64,000 bases of DNA from Botryotinia globosa (GCA_014898425.1 RCSZ01000012.1:868001-932000); one strand, 5' to 3'; shown: positions 1 through 12,350, counted from the stretch's first letter. Notes: generated by a model not told the origin, from the letters alone. A program made the numbers and translations.

Positions 1-294
1 AGAAAGAAGAAAAAAACAGAAATATGATCAAATAATTGGAAAGTACCTAGCTACTCGTATCCAGATCAAGCTGCTTCACAAGAGACTTGAAACCAGAATC
101 ATCATTCAAGATCGAATTCTGACATCTTCGTGGTTTCATTGAGAGCATAGAAATGAATATCAATATCAGCAATACGGTTAATTTCTGATTCCGTTCCCGT
201 TTTCATATAGGTTACCACCTCATCGCATCAACCCTCTCCCCTCCCCAAAACATACCCTCTCCCCCTTCACCATCCCATCTCCTTCCCCTCTCCC
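1..294. other. 3' flank of the dehydrogenase gene, no gene seen
   Basis: No convincing coding sequence. The right-hand part (about 215-300) is a C-rich, CT-rich stretch on the plus strand. It lies just past the stop codon of the minus-strand dehydrogenase and is probably its 3' untranslated region. Confidence 0.5.
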
Positions 295-1307
295 TCAAGA
301 AATCCCTCTCCCCCCATCAACCTCCAAACAAGTCCCGGTAATAAACCTCGCCTCATCACTCGCCAGAAACAAACAATAATTCGCCACATCTTCCGGCGTA
401 CACAGTCGTCCCAACGGCACATTGAAGAGAAATTTGTCACGATTCTCCGGCGTATCCTCTACACCCGTAAATGTCGAGAAACTGCTTCGTGTTAGCCTCC
501 TTTCTTATCAAGTCAAGATGAAATGGAATAAGATATGATGTGATACATACAGCCCCGTACCAGCAAGAAGAGGACAAATCGAATTGACTCGGATATTTTT
601 AGATCCATATTCTGCCGCGAGTCCTTTCGTAGCCTATATCAAAACTTCATATCAGCAGAAACAACTACGACGATAGAATAAAAGAAATACTCACATTAAC
701 AACAGCGCCTTTACTAGCATTATACCAAACCAGACCCGGACGAGGTCTCGTAGCTCCAATCGACGCAATATTGATCATCGATCCACCCTCTCCGTGATTA
801 ACAACATGTGGAATAAAATGTTTCGTCGCAAAGAAGATAGATTTGACATTCAGATTAAAAACCCTATCGAATTCATCTTCGGTGACATCCAACGTTGGCT
901 AGATTCACAAAACCCAAAGTCAGTGTCTCTCATTCCGCATACTCATCTCTCCACCCCTCTATCTCCAGCTCCCCTCTCTCCCTCCCCATCCACATACATA
1001 CCTTATTCCTATAACTCCCCCCAGCATTATTAACACACACATCGACCCTCCCCCACCTCTCCACCACTCCCCTACACAACCCCTCCCACTCCTCCTCGCG
1101 CGTCACATCCATCTTCACAAACGCCATACTTTGCGGCCACACGCTCGCCACGCGCTCGCCACCCACCGCATCAATATCCGCAATCATCACTTTACATCCT
1201 TCTTCCGCGAAGCGGCGCGCGATGCCTGCGCCGAAGCCCGAGCCGCCGCCCGTGACGATCGCGACTTTGTTTTGGAGTCGGGTGCCGAGGATGGGGGGTT
1301 CGGACAT
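295..1307 (-). CDS. Short-chain dehydrogenase/reductase (SDR family)
   Basis: A classical SDR oxidoreductase with a Rossmann fold that uses NAD(P)H; the substrate cannot be read from sequence. The first exon (from 1307) carries the cofactor motif [13 protein letters not shown] near residue 18 and the structural NNAG motif. The second exon (around 660-890) carries NLNVKS and the catalytic Ser...Tyr-x-x-x-Lys set (NIAS, then YNASK). The last exon ends with the family tail [13 protein letters not shown] and a TGA at 295-297. I placed splice junctions so that [10 protein letters not shown] runs on into [12 protein letters not shown] through a GTATGT donor, and two further short introns restore the frame. 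At about 260 residues it is full length for the family. The start ATG lies 4 bases from a long GAA/CTT triplet tract that must sit in the 5' leader or promoter. Family call strong, substrate unknown. Confidence 0.85.
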
Positions 1308-1311
1308 TTTG

Positions 1312-1454
1312 CTTCTTCTTCTTCTTCTTCTTCTTCTTCTTCTTCTTCTTCTTCTTCTTCTTCTTCTTCTTCTTCTTCTTCTTCTTCTTCTTCTTCTTCT
1401 TCTTCTTCTTCTTCTTCTTCTTCTTCTTCTTCTTCTTCTTCTTCTTCTTCTTCT
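1312..1454. repeat. (CTT)n / (GAA)n microsatellite, about 48 copies
   Basis: An uninterrupted CTT run on the plus strand (GAA on the minus strand) of about 143 bases. It starts 4 bases upstream of the dehydrogenase ATG, so transcripts starting further upstream would carry a purine-only leader. In the ATG frame it reads AGA (Arg) codons without a Met, so it is not an N-terminal extension. The long poly-Glu, poly-Ser and poly-Leu frames across it are artefacts of the repeat. Confidence 0.97.
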
Positions 1455-2165
1455 AGTAGTTTTGGGAGGAGCAGGGGAATGAGATATTGATGAGTGATGA
1501 TTTTACTCTCTTGATTAGACAACAACCTCTCAATCAAAGCAAATAGTGAAAAGTAAAAAGCATGTACAAACAAATTGAGTAGATAAACCCCCCGACCTAG
1601 GTAAATAATCACTCATATCCTCAGCCGATCAACCGATCGACAAGAGCGACAAGCTTTCTACACCTACTACGTTGTCTTGCATACCTACCTAGTACAGACG
1701 GGAAGGTGCGGGGGTTAGTGACGAAATGAGGGGTAAGCGTCACGAGACTTCTCGATTGGTGTTGCGCAACTACACTCGAATGAGATCTAATGTAACCATT
1801 TCTTGTAATTTCTTGACTCAAACAGATTGACTTGGCTCCAGTGATAAGCTCTCCAAATGTCAGCGTTTGGCACTCACTGAAGTTCTTCTACATATCTAGC
1901 CTCGCAGCACTTTCATTCACGAGGTCATGAAGCTAGTTGTTGGACACATAGACAAGTCACAATTGAGCAGAACAGTCACTATTCTCTGTTTACTCACTCA
2001 AGATAGGGAGACACGGCCTTTCAGTTGAATGGGAAGTAGGTAATAGGTAGTTAGGAATGTCGTTCATCAATAGAAACTAGCCACGACTTAATGCATCGTA
2101 TCGTAGCACATTATTTCGTATACTTATTTTCCCCCTCCATCCATCATTATCATCGTAACCATCTT

Positions 2166-2186
2166 CCCCCCCCCCCCCCCCCCCCC
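2166..2186. repeat. Poly-C homopolymer, 21 bases
   Basis: Twenty-one consecutive C on the plus strand, about 80 bases beyond the stop codon of the glycogen phosphorylase gene. It reads as G in the transcript 3' region. Homopolymers of this length are prone to length error in sequencing. Confidence 0.95.
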
Positions 2187-2264
2187 AAATCATGTCCGCC
2201 TGAACAGCCATTCAGGCATGTTCTCCATCATCCATCATCCTTAACGCCCTTATATCGTTTCTAC

Positions 2265-5173
2265 CTATGCCTCTTCCCCCTTCCCAGCAGCCAATGGTTC
2301 AATATTCCAAATCGACTCAGCATACTCATTAATACATCTATCACTACTGAAGAAACCCATTCTAGCCACACTAGTAATAGTCTTTGTAGTCCACTCATCT
2401 TGATTCTTATATGCTTCATCCACCAAAGCTTGAGTTTGGTTGTAGCTGTTGAAATCATCGGAAACGAGATAGTAATCACCATGATCTTTAATAGCACCAA
2501 CGAGAGCACCGAATGCATTAGCATCCCCGAAAGTACCCTTTTGAATAGCCTCAAAGACCTTCTTAAGGTCAGGGTCAAGTTGAGTAGAGCCGTAAGTGTG
2601 AGCATGACGAAGATCATCAACATCCTCAGCTAAGTTACCAAAGAGGAAAATGTTGTTCTCTCCGATCTCACGAGTAATTTCGATCTGAAGTTTAATTAGC
2701 GAGGTGCGCGATAAATGAAATAGGGGATAAACTTACATTAGCACCGTCGCAGGTACCAATAATCAATCCACCGTTCAACACGAACTTCATGTTTGAGGTT
2801 CCACTAGCTTCTGTACCTGCTGTCGAGATGTGTTCACTGATATCACTTGCCGGGCAAATCATCTCGGCCTTGGATACATTGTAATCTTCCAAGAAAATAA
2901 CCTTCAAGAGGTCCCCGACATCTTTGTCATTATTAACAACAGAGCCAACGTTGTTGATAAGATGAATGATAGTCTTTGCCATCCAGTAACCTGGAGCAGC
3001 TTTTCCACCAAAGATCGAAACACGAGGTGCCAACTTTTTGCGCTCTTCTGGACTCATAGCTTTGATAGTCAAGTATCTGTGAATTACACCAAAGATGTTC
3101 ATCTGTTGACGCTTATATTCATGTATACGCTTGACTTGAATATCAAACAAGGCAGCTGGATTGACGGTGACATCAGTAGTCGTCTTGATGTGTTTTGCTA
3201 AGCGAACTTTGTTCGCATACTTGATTTCCTGCCACTCCTTCTTGAACGCCTTATCATCAGCGAATGCTTCGAGCTTGCTCAGAAGAGTAAGATCCTTGAG
3301 GAACTCATAGCCACCAAGCTTGCTGGCAATCAACTCGGACAATCTAGGGTTGGCTTGGTGAAGCCATCTTCTGGGCGTGATACCATTGGTAACATTAGTG
3401 AACTTATCAGGGCCGAAGATCTTGACAAAATCCTTGAAAATAGTGGTCTTGATTAAATCAGAGTGAAGTTCAGCCACACCGTTAACCTTGTGGGAACCAA
3501 CGATAGCCAAGAAAGCCATGCGAACCATCTTTGGTTGAGATTCTTCGATGATCGAGACTCGGCCGAGGAGATCTCTCTCACCAGGGAACTTACGCTCCAC
3601 GGTTTGCAAGAAGAACAAGTTGATTTCGTAAATAATTTGAAGATGTCTGGGGAGTAAGTTTTGGAAAAGAGGCACGGACCACTTTTCGAGAGCTTCGGGA
3701 AGAACAGTGTGATTTGTGTAACCAAAAGTCTTGGTGACAATTCCCCATGCCTCGTCCCACTCAAGACCTTCAAGATCAACAAGAACACGTTGAAGTTCAA
3801 CAACAGCAAGAGTTGGATGAGTGTCATTCAACTGAATGGCAACTTGTTCTGGGAATTCCTTCCAAGCACGCTTAGACTTTTTGAATCGACGAACAATATC
3901 ATATAATGATGCAGCAACCCAAAAGTACTGTTGCTTCAAACGAAGCTCCTTTCCACGCTCGAGATTATCGTTAGGATATAAAACAGCACTGATAGTCTCG
4001 GCACGTTGTTGATCGGCCACTGAACTTTCATAGTCACCACTGTTGAACTTCTGGAAGTCGAATTCACCGCTAGCAGCCTTGCTAGACCAAAGGCGTAAGT
4101 TGTTGGTGGCGGGTGTATCATAACCTGGGATTGGAACATCGTAGGCTACGGCCTTGACAATTTCTCCGCCCTCCCATACAGTCTTCGATACTCCCTGTTC
4201 ATCTTGATACTTTCTGACATGGCCATAAAATTGAATCTAAAAATCATTAGCTCTACCAGAAATAACATCTGGGCAAAGGCAAACTTACATCAACAACAAT
4301 ATCATGTCTTGGGAATTCCCAAGGGTTGAAGTCAAGCCAGTAATCTGGGACTTCGACTTGATATCCATCTACAATTTCTTGCTTGAAGATACCATATCTA
4401 TATCTCAAACCATAGCCCCATGCTGGATAGCTCAAGGAAGCAAGAGAATCCAGGAAACAAGCTGCCAATCGACCAAGGCCACCATTACCAAGGGCAGCAT
4501 CATGCTCTTGGTTGATGATATCTTCGATTCTGAAACCAAGATCCGAAAGACCCTCTGAAGAAAAAGTCAGATGTTATATTTCTTAAATAACCTCCTCGCA
4601 AGTAATCCAACATACCTTTAGCAACATTCTTCAACCCAACATTCAACATAGCATTGTCGAGCGCTCTGCCCATCAAAAACTCCAAACTCAAATAGTACAC
4701 ACGTTTGCCATCAGCAAAAGTTTGTCTCTGTTGAGTACGATTCCACGCCGTGATCAATTTATCTCTGAAAGCCAAACTGGCCGCGGCATATGCAGCAGTT
4801 TCATCACAGTTGAACATACTACGAGCCAAGGTAGTTTCAACATGACGAACGACTTCCTTCTCAAAGTCCTCCTTGGTCTCAAATCCTTTAGCAGTGTATT
4901 TCTTCCATGCTTCTCGTTGAGGTTCAGGGATCGATGCTATGCAGATAAAGCAGATGATTAGCGTGAATTTCAATACGACATCGAAATGAGAAAGACATCA
5001 GCAGAACCAAAGAGATATCTCATACCTTCTACACTTTTGATTTCCCCAGCACCAAAACCGGTAAAGGTACGCTTATGTTTAGGTCTTGTAACGCCAGCAG
5101 GACCAACAGGACCTTGGAGTTCACTAATTGGAGCACCTGTAGAGGGACGTCTTTCTCTAGTTGAAGTTGCCAT
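2265..5173 (-). CDS. GPH1: Glycogen phosphorylase (EC 2.4.1.1)
   Basis: Releases glucose-1-phosphate from glycogen using phosphate and a pyridoxal phosphate cofactor, in the cytosol. Five exons with GT-AG introns near 4938-5024, 4553-4618, 4237-4286, 2690-2737. Visible family hallmarks are the N-terminal block ending [10 protein letters not shown], then [20 protein letters not shown], the central [35 protein letters not shown], and [15 protein letters not shown], whose Lys is the cofactor lysine. The last exon closes with a TAG at 2265-2267. Predicted length is about 885 residues, normal for fungi. The N-terminus has [12 protein letters not shown], similar in place and pattern to the regulatory Thr segment of yeast Gph1, so Thr38 is a candidate phosphosite. 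The start at 5173 is the only in-frame Met before this segment. Very secure identification. Confidence 0.97.
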
Positions 5174-5637
5174 CTTGAATCTGAACCTGTACAGTCTTCG
5201 TGACGCTTTTCAATACGTAGATGTGCCGAGTTGTTGAAAAACAAGAGATGAGAAAGAAAAGGTTGCAAGAACTTGAGGGATAAGTTGGATTAAAACTATC
5301 TGTTCAGGCGATCGGATATGTATGGATGTAAGTATTGTCAATGTATGTGGTGAATGCTCGTTCGTTGATATTGATGCGGGGTTAACCAGTGATCGGGTCC
5401 AGCTCAGGTAATTCTAATTGCGGGGGATGCGAGTGTGCTTGGAGAGACAGGTGGTTCGAATTAATGTACTACGCATGTACCTAGTATGTATGCAAGTAAA
5501 GTAAGAGATATTCTTGAACCAATCTTCTCTGATGAATAGAGAAGATTCGTGGTGTAAGTTATATAAGTTATATAAGTTGTATCAAATTATAACAGACCGA
5601 CAGACCGACAAGCAGAAGAAACGATAGATGGAGAGGG

Positions 5638-5665
5638 AGGTAGGTAGGTAGGTAGGTAGGTAGGT
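5638..5665. repeat. (GGTA)n microsatellite
   Basis: Seven tandem copies of the tetranucleotide in the phosphorylase upstream region. The same unit recurs as shorter patches elsewhere in the window (near 13660, 26235 and 63780). Confidence 0.9.
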
Positions 5666-6236
5666 CTCGTATATTCGGAAAGAAGCTCATTGATATAAAT
5701 ATCCCCAATTCGATTCACAAATACCTACCTAGGTAGCTCCTTCCTGGAAGTTCTCCCCACCATAGCTTCATCTTCCACCCCTCGCAAGAAACACATACGA
5801 TCCCACCCAAGTTGACCCAACCTCGAGTCTACCTACCACGAGCCTGAGTAACAACAAGGGCCCGCTCCCTCCCCAAGCTAACCATCTCCACAAAAAACCA
5901 GTCTGTACCAATCAAACTCGCAGTGCCCCACCATAACGAGCTACACGCATGTAAAGCAACCCCTGGCTGGGCAATACTTTATACATCGTGCTATGCTAGA
6001 ACAAAACTATCTAACAAAAGTCCTCGAGTATGTGCGAAGGAATGTATGAGTGTGGGGTTGGTTCAAAGCATCACCATTTCCCGGTTTTCTCCCAGAGCAC
6101 AACTGTTCATCGTACGTATCTGAAATGGCATGTTTATGACGATATCCCAACTGTTGTTTCCCATCTGCACAGTATGTAATCTATATCAAGCAATACACAG
6201 GTAGATAGATATTCTGTGTTCATCTATCTCTTCGCC

Positions 6237-6273
6237 TATCTATCCATCCATCTATCCATCCAGCCATCCAGAT
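6237..6273. repeat. Imperfect ATCC/ATCT microsatellite
   Basis: Short degenerate tetranucleotide tract. A related pair of direct repeats (units of about 14 bases containing ACATCCATCCAAGAT) lies at about 6380-6420. Confidence 0.75.
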
Positions 6274-7306
6274 ATCCAACGCACATGTACTATGCTCAAG
6301 CTACCTATAAAGATCTCTCTGCTCTCTCCATAGCGGGGTATTCACAAACGCCATAAACTCTATCTCCTTCACATGATACATACATCCATCCAAGATACAT
6401 CCATCCAAGATACATCCATAACATACTGCACATCTTCCGAATCTCGGATCCTCAAATCTCAAGTGCATCCCTCGATCTCTCCACCCCAGCGATTCCAAAC
6501 TTCACCCTCCGCTGCCCAGCTTCAAGCCCAATCCCCAAGCCCTGCGGACCCCCGTGTACAATCATATTACGTTGAGTAAAACGTGAATTATCATGGAAAA
6601 TCTATATAAACATGTATCAGATCTACCGAGTAGAGCACACATCACAAATATGTCGTGACTTTGTAAGATGACTTCGTATTCGTGTGTGTGTTACGCTCAA
6701 TCATCACTCACGCAAATTCTCCCATCAACCCCTCGTCACACTATGACATAATGAATGGTTATCGTAGAATCTTTTCAATAATTACTGTTCATCCATGTGT
6801 CAAAGTAATCGACACTGAACTGATATGATCGCCGGCTATCAACTTTCTACACTGTCGTGGTGATTTCGGATCCATCTTTCGCCCCCTTCCCCTTCGCCTT
6901 CCTTCAATATGACAGTATCCTTATTGTAAACCTGCAAATGCTAAGACGCTGAACCCAGACCACCTACCCATTTCGTCCGGATTTTTCCCAAATACCAATC
7001 AATCGATTTCCCATAGACCATTTGGCCCTTGAACTCCTCTCAATTGCAATATGTAATCCCGCACATATGTAAAAGTCATGGATGTAGTACCCTCACCCCG
7101 CCAACCTAGTAACGACATAAAAGTCATTGTTCGTGCAATGCCACCCCCTTTCCAGTCATCCAAGCCCAGATCATGCAGCATACACCTTGTAATCTTTGTC
7201 ACACATCCTTCCCTAAAACTCCTAAACCAAACGCCAGTTTCCAGTCACTATCAAATGGATTATATAAATTAAGACATTATTCATCATGAGCTATACTCTT
7301 ATCAGA

Positions 7307-8649
7307 TTAGAGTATGCCCGAGTCTTTGAGAGCATTTTGTAATATGGTCTCTTTAACGGCAGCGAACACCAGTCGAATATTCGAAGTATCAGTAGCTTGT
7401 GTGAGACTATTGAATGTTAGAGGTGTAGTCTTGAGGGCCATTCAAAGAAGACTTACTGTGGATATAGATTCAGATGAGCTCTATTGACCTGATTGAATCT
7501 CCAAAGTAGATACTTTGCTGCTCTATTCAAGTCGTTTCCACCAGAATAATCTGGGAAGTAGGTTTCGAGAGGTGACCGACCAAGCTTTTGTTTGAACAAA
7601 TCAACCTTGTTGAGAAAGAGAATGATACTGGTACGCATGAACCATCTTGAGTTAACAACCGAGTCGAATAAGACGAGACTCTCCATCATACGATTCTAGT
7701 GTAATGTTAGGATGGTTATAAGATAGTGGAGGAGAATTCTTACCTGATTACTCTCCTCTAAAAGAACCTGATCATATTCACTCAACGCAACGCAAAATAT
7801 AATTGAAGTTACATTCTCGAAACAATGAATCCACTTCTTTCTCTCACTTCTTTGGCCACCAACATCAAACATACTATCATGCAGTCAGTATCAAGTGTTT
7901 AAAGCAGGCATATTATACTGACTGAATACTCAAAGAGCCCATGGTGAACCTTGTCTCGTAAATACCGGTTGTTTTTGTTCTAGCCCTCAAAACATCGGCC
8001 TCGGTAGGAATATAATTGTGTGCTGCAATCCTTCCGGCCTCTTCGAAGAAACTATAGTAGGTTAGTATCATTGTCGATACATGGAAAATACGGGGTACGC
8101 ACTATGGTGCTGAATCCATTAAATAGAATTCACTCTGCCGAGCCAATAAAAGATCAATGTGCCCATCCTTCCAGAATGATGCGACAGCCGTGCCAACTCG
8201 AGGATTAAGTGGTGTATGAGGATCAGGGTCGACAATATACTCCAACAAAAATGAGCCGTACTCCTTGTTCGCTGGGTTCTCTGGCTCAATCTCCATCTGT
8301 CGCATTGCACCAACCAATGCCTTTGCACAATCAATCAAATTCTTGTAGATCGTTAACCGGTACAACGCCAACTCATCAATGGTGTAGCCATTCTGGTGTA
8401 TGATTTTCATCTGCTTAACTATGGTTGATTTACCACTCTCGCCCGAGCCTGTTGCGATGAACGTTAGCATTGAACAAGTTTTGCCTTTGTCCTTGAGATC
8501 TTTGAAATGAATTTTAAATATTCACCTAGTAGAAGGATTTTGCATTCTCTTCGAAGTCTTTTCGAATCCTCTTCCAGCTTCTTATCAATCATCTGACTCC
8601 TCTTTCTCTGTTCCGTGTCCTCCACATTTGAGCTCATACAAGCACCCAT
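7307..8649 (-). CDS. gna-3: Heterotrimeric G protein alpha subunit, fungal group III
   Basis: Membrane-bound GTP switch below G-protein-coupled receptors. Group III alpha subunits feed adenylate cyclase and cAMP/PKA in filamentous fungi. Six exons. The N-terminus is MGAC, the signal for Gly2 myristoylation and Cys4 palmitoylation. Visible nucleotide-binding motifs are GSGESGKST (P-loop, rebuilt exactly across intron 1), the switch I stretch [26 protein letters not shown] (switch II), FLNKVD (guanine specificity) and TQATDTSNI. The protein ends KDSGIL, without the Cys modified by pertussis toxin, as expected for this group. Predicted length is about 355 residues. The match to the N- and C-terminal signature of Neurospora GNA-3 is close; in Botrytis the orthologue is called BCG3. 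Start chosen for the lipidation signal. A very long microsatellite-rich region lies upstream. Confidence 0.96.
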
Positions 8650-9480
8650 CCTGCTTCACCTGGCTGGCTGCTTCGGCAGCCCCCGCCTTTCCCTTTAAAT
8701 GCTTCGATGAGTAGAATCGCGACGATGGTTGTCCTTGTGCTTTATATATTTATTCGCTGATGGTTTGCAAGAGTTGTGTCGTCACTTATTAATTGAGGTG
8801 TGACGTTATGCGTAGTCTCCGTCCCGTCCCAGTCCCAGTCCAACTTCAATATCCAACACGATTTCACGAGGCTCTCAAATCCAATCCGTACAATTGTATT
8901 GTTGGAAATGGGAATATTCGGACAAGGATTATTCGACTCGGGATTATCGTAAGTATAAATCGTGAGGCAGCTCTAGACAATGCGAATAAGATTGATCGAT
9001 GATGGTTGAGGTTGTGACGAAAATAGACGTGAAGAGGATATACTGTATTATCGAAATGCCGTCAAGGACAGTACCGAGTCTCCACAACCCACTCAGTAAA
9101 GCGGATGGTTGAAGTTGTTAGTGAGACAGAAACCACCCGAGGCAAGCTCAATAATGATTATTTTTTCTTCGCCCTCGTTTTTTTTGGGAGGTCGGGTCTT
9201 TGATAGCGAACAAAGCTTATTGTTTGAAGATTTTTTTGTTTGTTTCGTATGATCTTATATGATCTCTGAACGGTTTATCAATCGAGGTTTGAAGATATGC
9301 TAGGTGGTACGAGACGAGATCTTTGCTTGGTGAGTGTTTGTAGATCAAGAGAATGGAGAATTGTATCAACAGATGATGATAAGCAGGGGGCGAGAGAGGA
9401 GAGAGGTTGGTTTAATTGATTGTCTTGACGATGGTGGTGGGTGTGGACTCGAATCAATGAGATGGATAATTTAGAGTTGA

Positions 9481-9565
9481 TGGATGGATGGATGGATGTA
9501 TGGATGGATGGATGGATGGATGGATGGATGGATGGATGGATGGATGGATGGATGGATGGATGGAT
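9481..9565. repeat. (TGGA)n microsatellite, about 21 copies
   Basis: Nearly perfect tetranucleotide tract with one internal variant (GTAT) near 9498. It lies about 830 bases upstream of the G-alpha start codon. Confidence 0.95.
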
Positions 9566-10356
9566 TGATGGTCTTAGCTCAACGAAAGGCGTATGTATGA
9601 TTATGAATGATACTTCAAGGTAAGGTTTGCTCTCTTTTTGCTGTGCTGCGGTCGGTTCAGACAAGAATGGTGTAGGGGAAGATTGAGATATAGTATCTAT
9701 GGCATAAAAAGCCAGATGATATTAATGCTTTCCTGGTATTCTATCTTATATGATGGGATGACGGATGACGGATGACGGGATGATTGAACGAATGAATGAA
9801 TGAATGGATGAACCTGAGTACAATACTACGTATTGCTAATATGATGATGATGATGATGAACATATCTAGTTACAAGTTTGAGCTCCAGCTTGATATCAAC
9901 AATAGTTAACAAGTAACGTAACCTTATGTAAATAAAGTATCAGGGATATATTGAATGTACTTGGCAAGGTACTTGGGTGTTTATTACGATGATGTTGACG
10001 TTGATGTTGATATTGAGAACTATACCTACAAATAACTCTGATAAACTCAACCATCGACGAGAAGGTCACCATTAGGTTTGAAATAGTATATCACATTCGA
10101 GAGCTTGTCTGTTGGTCAGTTTTGATATACTATCCGAGTTCCTACCTATGTACGTGGGCATGTGTAGATGTGAATGTATATTTATATCTTCTCGTTAGTT
10201 TATGTATAGTTAGTTGGTTGACATCAATCCATCATCAATCCATCAATCAATCAATCAATCTAAATCAGCATTTCAAACCCTCAACCTAAACATCTCTCCC
10301 CAAGTAGGGTATCCATCTAGATCTTGTTTAAATTAAAACCATCCATAATAAATCCA

Positions 10357-10550
10357 TATATTTATATATTTATATATTTATATATTTATATATTTATATA
10401 TTTATATATTTATATATTTATATATTTATATATTTATATATTTATATATTTATATATTTATATATTTATATATTTATATATTTATATATTTATATATTTA
10501 TATATTTATATATTTATATATTTATATATTTATATATTTATATATTTATA
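10357..10550. repeat. (TTTATATA)n satellite-like tract, about 24 copies
   Basis: A tandem 8-base unit made only of A and T for almost 200 bases. It decays on the right (10551-10670) into TATACATC and ATACATTC variants of the same length class. The 191-residue plus-strand frame across it is a repeat artefact. Confidence 0.95.
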
Positions 10551-11187
10551 CATTTATATATCTATACATCTATATATCTATACATTCATACATTCATACA
10601 TTCATATATTCATACATTCATACATTCATACATTCATATATCTATATATCCATACATCTATAATATCTACCTCAATCTCTATCATAAACTCTCCCTCTCC
10701 CTCTCCTCCCACGCTTCGAAACCCCATCATCACCCTCGTGGCCGCAATACCTCATCACCCACCGGCCGCAATACCTCATCACCCACCAACCGCCCCAAGC
10801 TTCTCAATTGATCTTCCTCTCTTACCAAATCTCGACCCAACTTTACCCAAATTTCCTTCATCGACCCAAGTTACCCCATCGTGCCCATCCACTTGGTGAT
10901 AATTTCCACTCTACTCGCAACCTAAAGTGTTCATCATCATTTATCCCTAACTGTGTGAGGGTTTGAGGGAAATAGGGATCATTATCATGCATTTGATTTC
11001 ATGTCAATTCAAGTTCATTTCCTCTCAAACATGGGAAAAACATGGGAGAATAACCATCTAGGTACCACCGGTGTATCTAGTAAAAAGGGTCCATACCTCC
11101 TTTCTTCTCTACCACTAGATCCAAGGAGAAAGCATGAATGTAAAACTAAACGTCGGTTTCATGAAACAAACTCGGGATTCACATTAT

Positions 11188-11223
11188 TCAGATACAGATT
11201 CAGATTCAGATTCAGATTCAGAT
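11188..11223. repeat. (GATTCA)n hexanucleotide tract
   Basis: Five to six copies of a hexamer in otherwise unique sequence of the long intergenic region. Confidence 0.85.
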
Positions 11224-11481
11224 CGAATCGAATCAATCCCCTTATTTCACATCTGTTCATCGACATTTATCCACGTGTGAAGACCAGATCAAGAGATGGT
11301 TATTGATCGCTACATGTAATTATAAAGAGTAAAGAGTAATAAGTAGTATATACAATAAATACTACATACATAGTCACTTACTCTATTCATACCTACCCAT
11401 CTAAATAAGGAACAGTATCTCTAGAGAATTCAATATTCATCTCAACCAGATACACTCACTCACTATCCAAAATCTATAATA

Positions 11482-11524
11482 ATCACAGTCACAGTCACAG
11501 TCACAATCACAATCACAATCACAC
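11482..11524. repeat. (CACAGT/CACAAT)n hexanucleotide tract
   Basis: Two blocks of hexamers that differ by a single G-to-A change. The left block is CACAGT and the right block is CACAAT. Confidence 0.85.
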
Positions 11525-11988
11525 CACAACACCCAAACCCTATTCATTCATTTCCTCTATTTCCTCTATTTCCCTAATCGATTTATTTATAGCAACCACC
11601 CCTCCACCTATCCTTTCCATTCCACCTTTCACCTCACTCACCATTCCCACTCCCCTCCCCTGACCAACCTAACCTAACCTCTCACACCCATCCCCCCCAA
11701 ATCCCAGTGCCACGCGAAACTCTCCTCGCTTGTCGTATGCAGCCGTCTCTAGGGTCCACCATCCCCCGTCACTTTCATCTCGGTACCGTGCTAAGGTTAC
11801 GGACGCTTTGATGAGGCTGTATGCGTGGTGGGTAAATAGGAGGAGTAATGATTCAATCTATCCCGGTATAGCGGTAGCTAGCTACCTGGGTGGATAGCTA
11901 TTATCTCATTCTGAGAGTAAGGTGTGTAATCTTACTATTACTACCTAGATGATACTTTGATATATACACACACACTTATACATTTAAA

Positions 11989-11990
<2 letters not shown>

Positions 11991-12023
<33 letters not shown>
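11991..12023. repeat. (TA)n dinucleotide tract
   Basis: About 16 copies of TA, a likely easily melted site in the intergenic region. Confidence 0.92.
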
Positions 12024-12025
<2 letters not shown>

Positions 12026-12292
12026 TAGTACTTTTAAGGAAAAAAGAAAATATCAAATCGCATATTCCACTTAACCATCTAATTAATAAAACAAACATAC
12101 ATTCATACATATATATACCTAACCAGCTAGCTAGCTAACTATGCTATTATTATAAATTTAATTCCCCCATCTCATCTCATAACCTCATTGAAAATACTCA
12201 CCTACTTTATTTACTCATATACCTAGCTATTTATCTATCCACCCATCTACCTCCCCAGCTATTTATTTACCCAGATATCACATTCATAAATC

Positions 12293-12350
12293 CTCATCTC
12301 CTCATCTCCTCATCTCCTCATCTCCTCATCTCCTCATCTCCTCATCTCCT
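12293..12350. repeat. (CTCATCTC)n tract, about 7 copies
   Basis: Perfect tandem 8-base pyrimidine-rich unit. Confidence 0.92.

Larger units (their letters stand above)
1308..2264. other. Intergenic region: dehydrogenase promoter and phosphorylase 3' flank
   Basis: Contains the CTT tract, then about 700 bases of unique sequence, then a 21-base C homopolymer close to the 3' end of the phosphorylase gene. I see no supported gene here. The short frames at 1621-1821 and 2091-2633 look random or run across the homopolymer. Confidence 0.6.
5174..7306. other. Intergenic: phosphorylase promoter and G-alpha 3' flank
   Basis: No gene recognised. The right half contains several ATCC and GGTA microsatellite patches. 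CCCCT pentamers (the core of the stress-response element bound by Msn2/4-type factors in yeast) occur at 5778-5782 and 5960-5964, 605 and 787 bases upstream of the phosphorylase ATG. The motif is only five bases long, so this is weak. Short frames at 5923-6123, 6373-6579 and 7078-7272 are probably chance. Confidence 0.5.

Noticed and set aside
1187..1612. Poly-Glu, poly-Ser and poly-Leu open frames over the triplet tract
   Set aside because: They arise only because a CTT/GAA repeat has no stop in any frame; the true gene uses a different frame and starts outside the tract.
9278..9664. Frame with IHPS repeats, possible repeat protein
   Set aside because: It is generated by the (TGGA)n tract.
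10324..10899. 191-residue Tyr/Ile/Phe-rich frame
   Set aside because: It is the translation of an (TTTATATA)n satellite-like repeat and shows no protein features.
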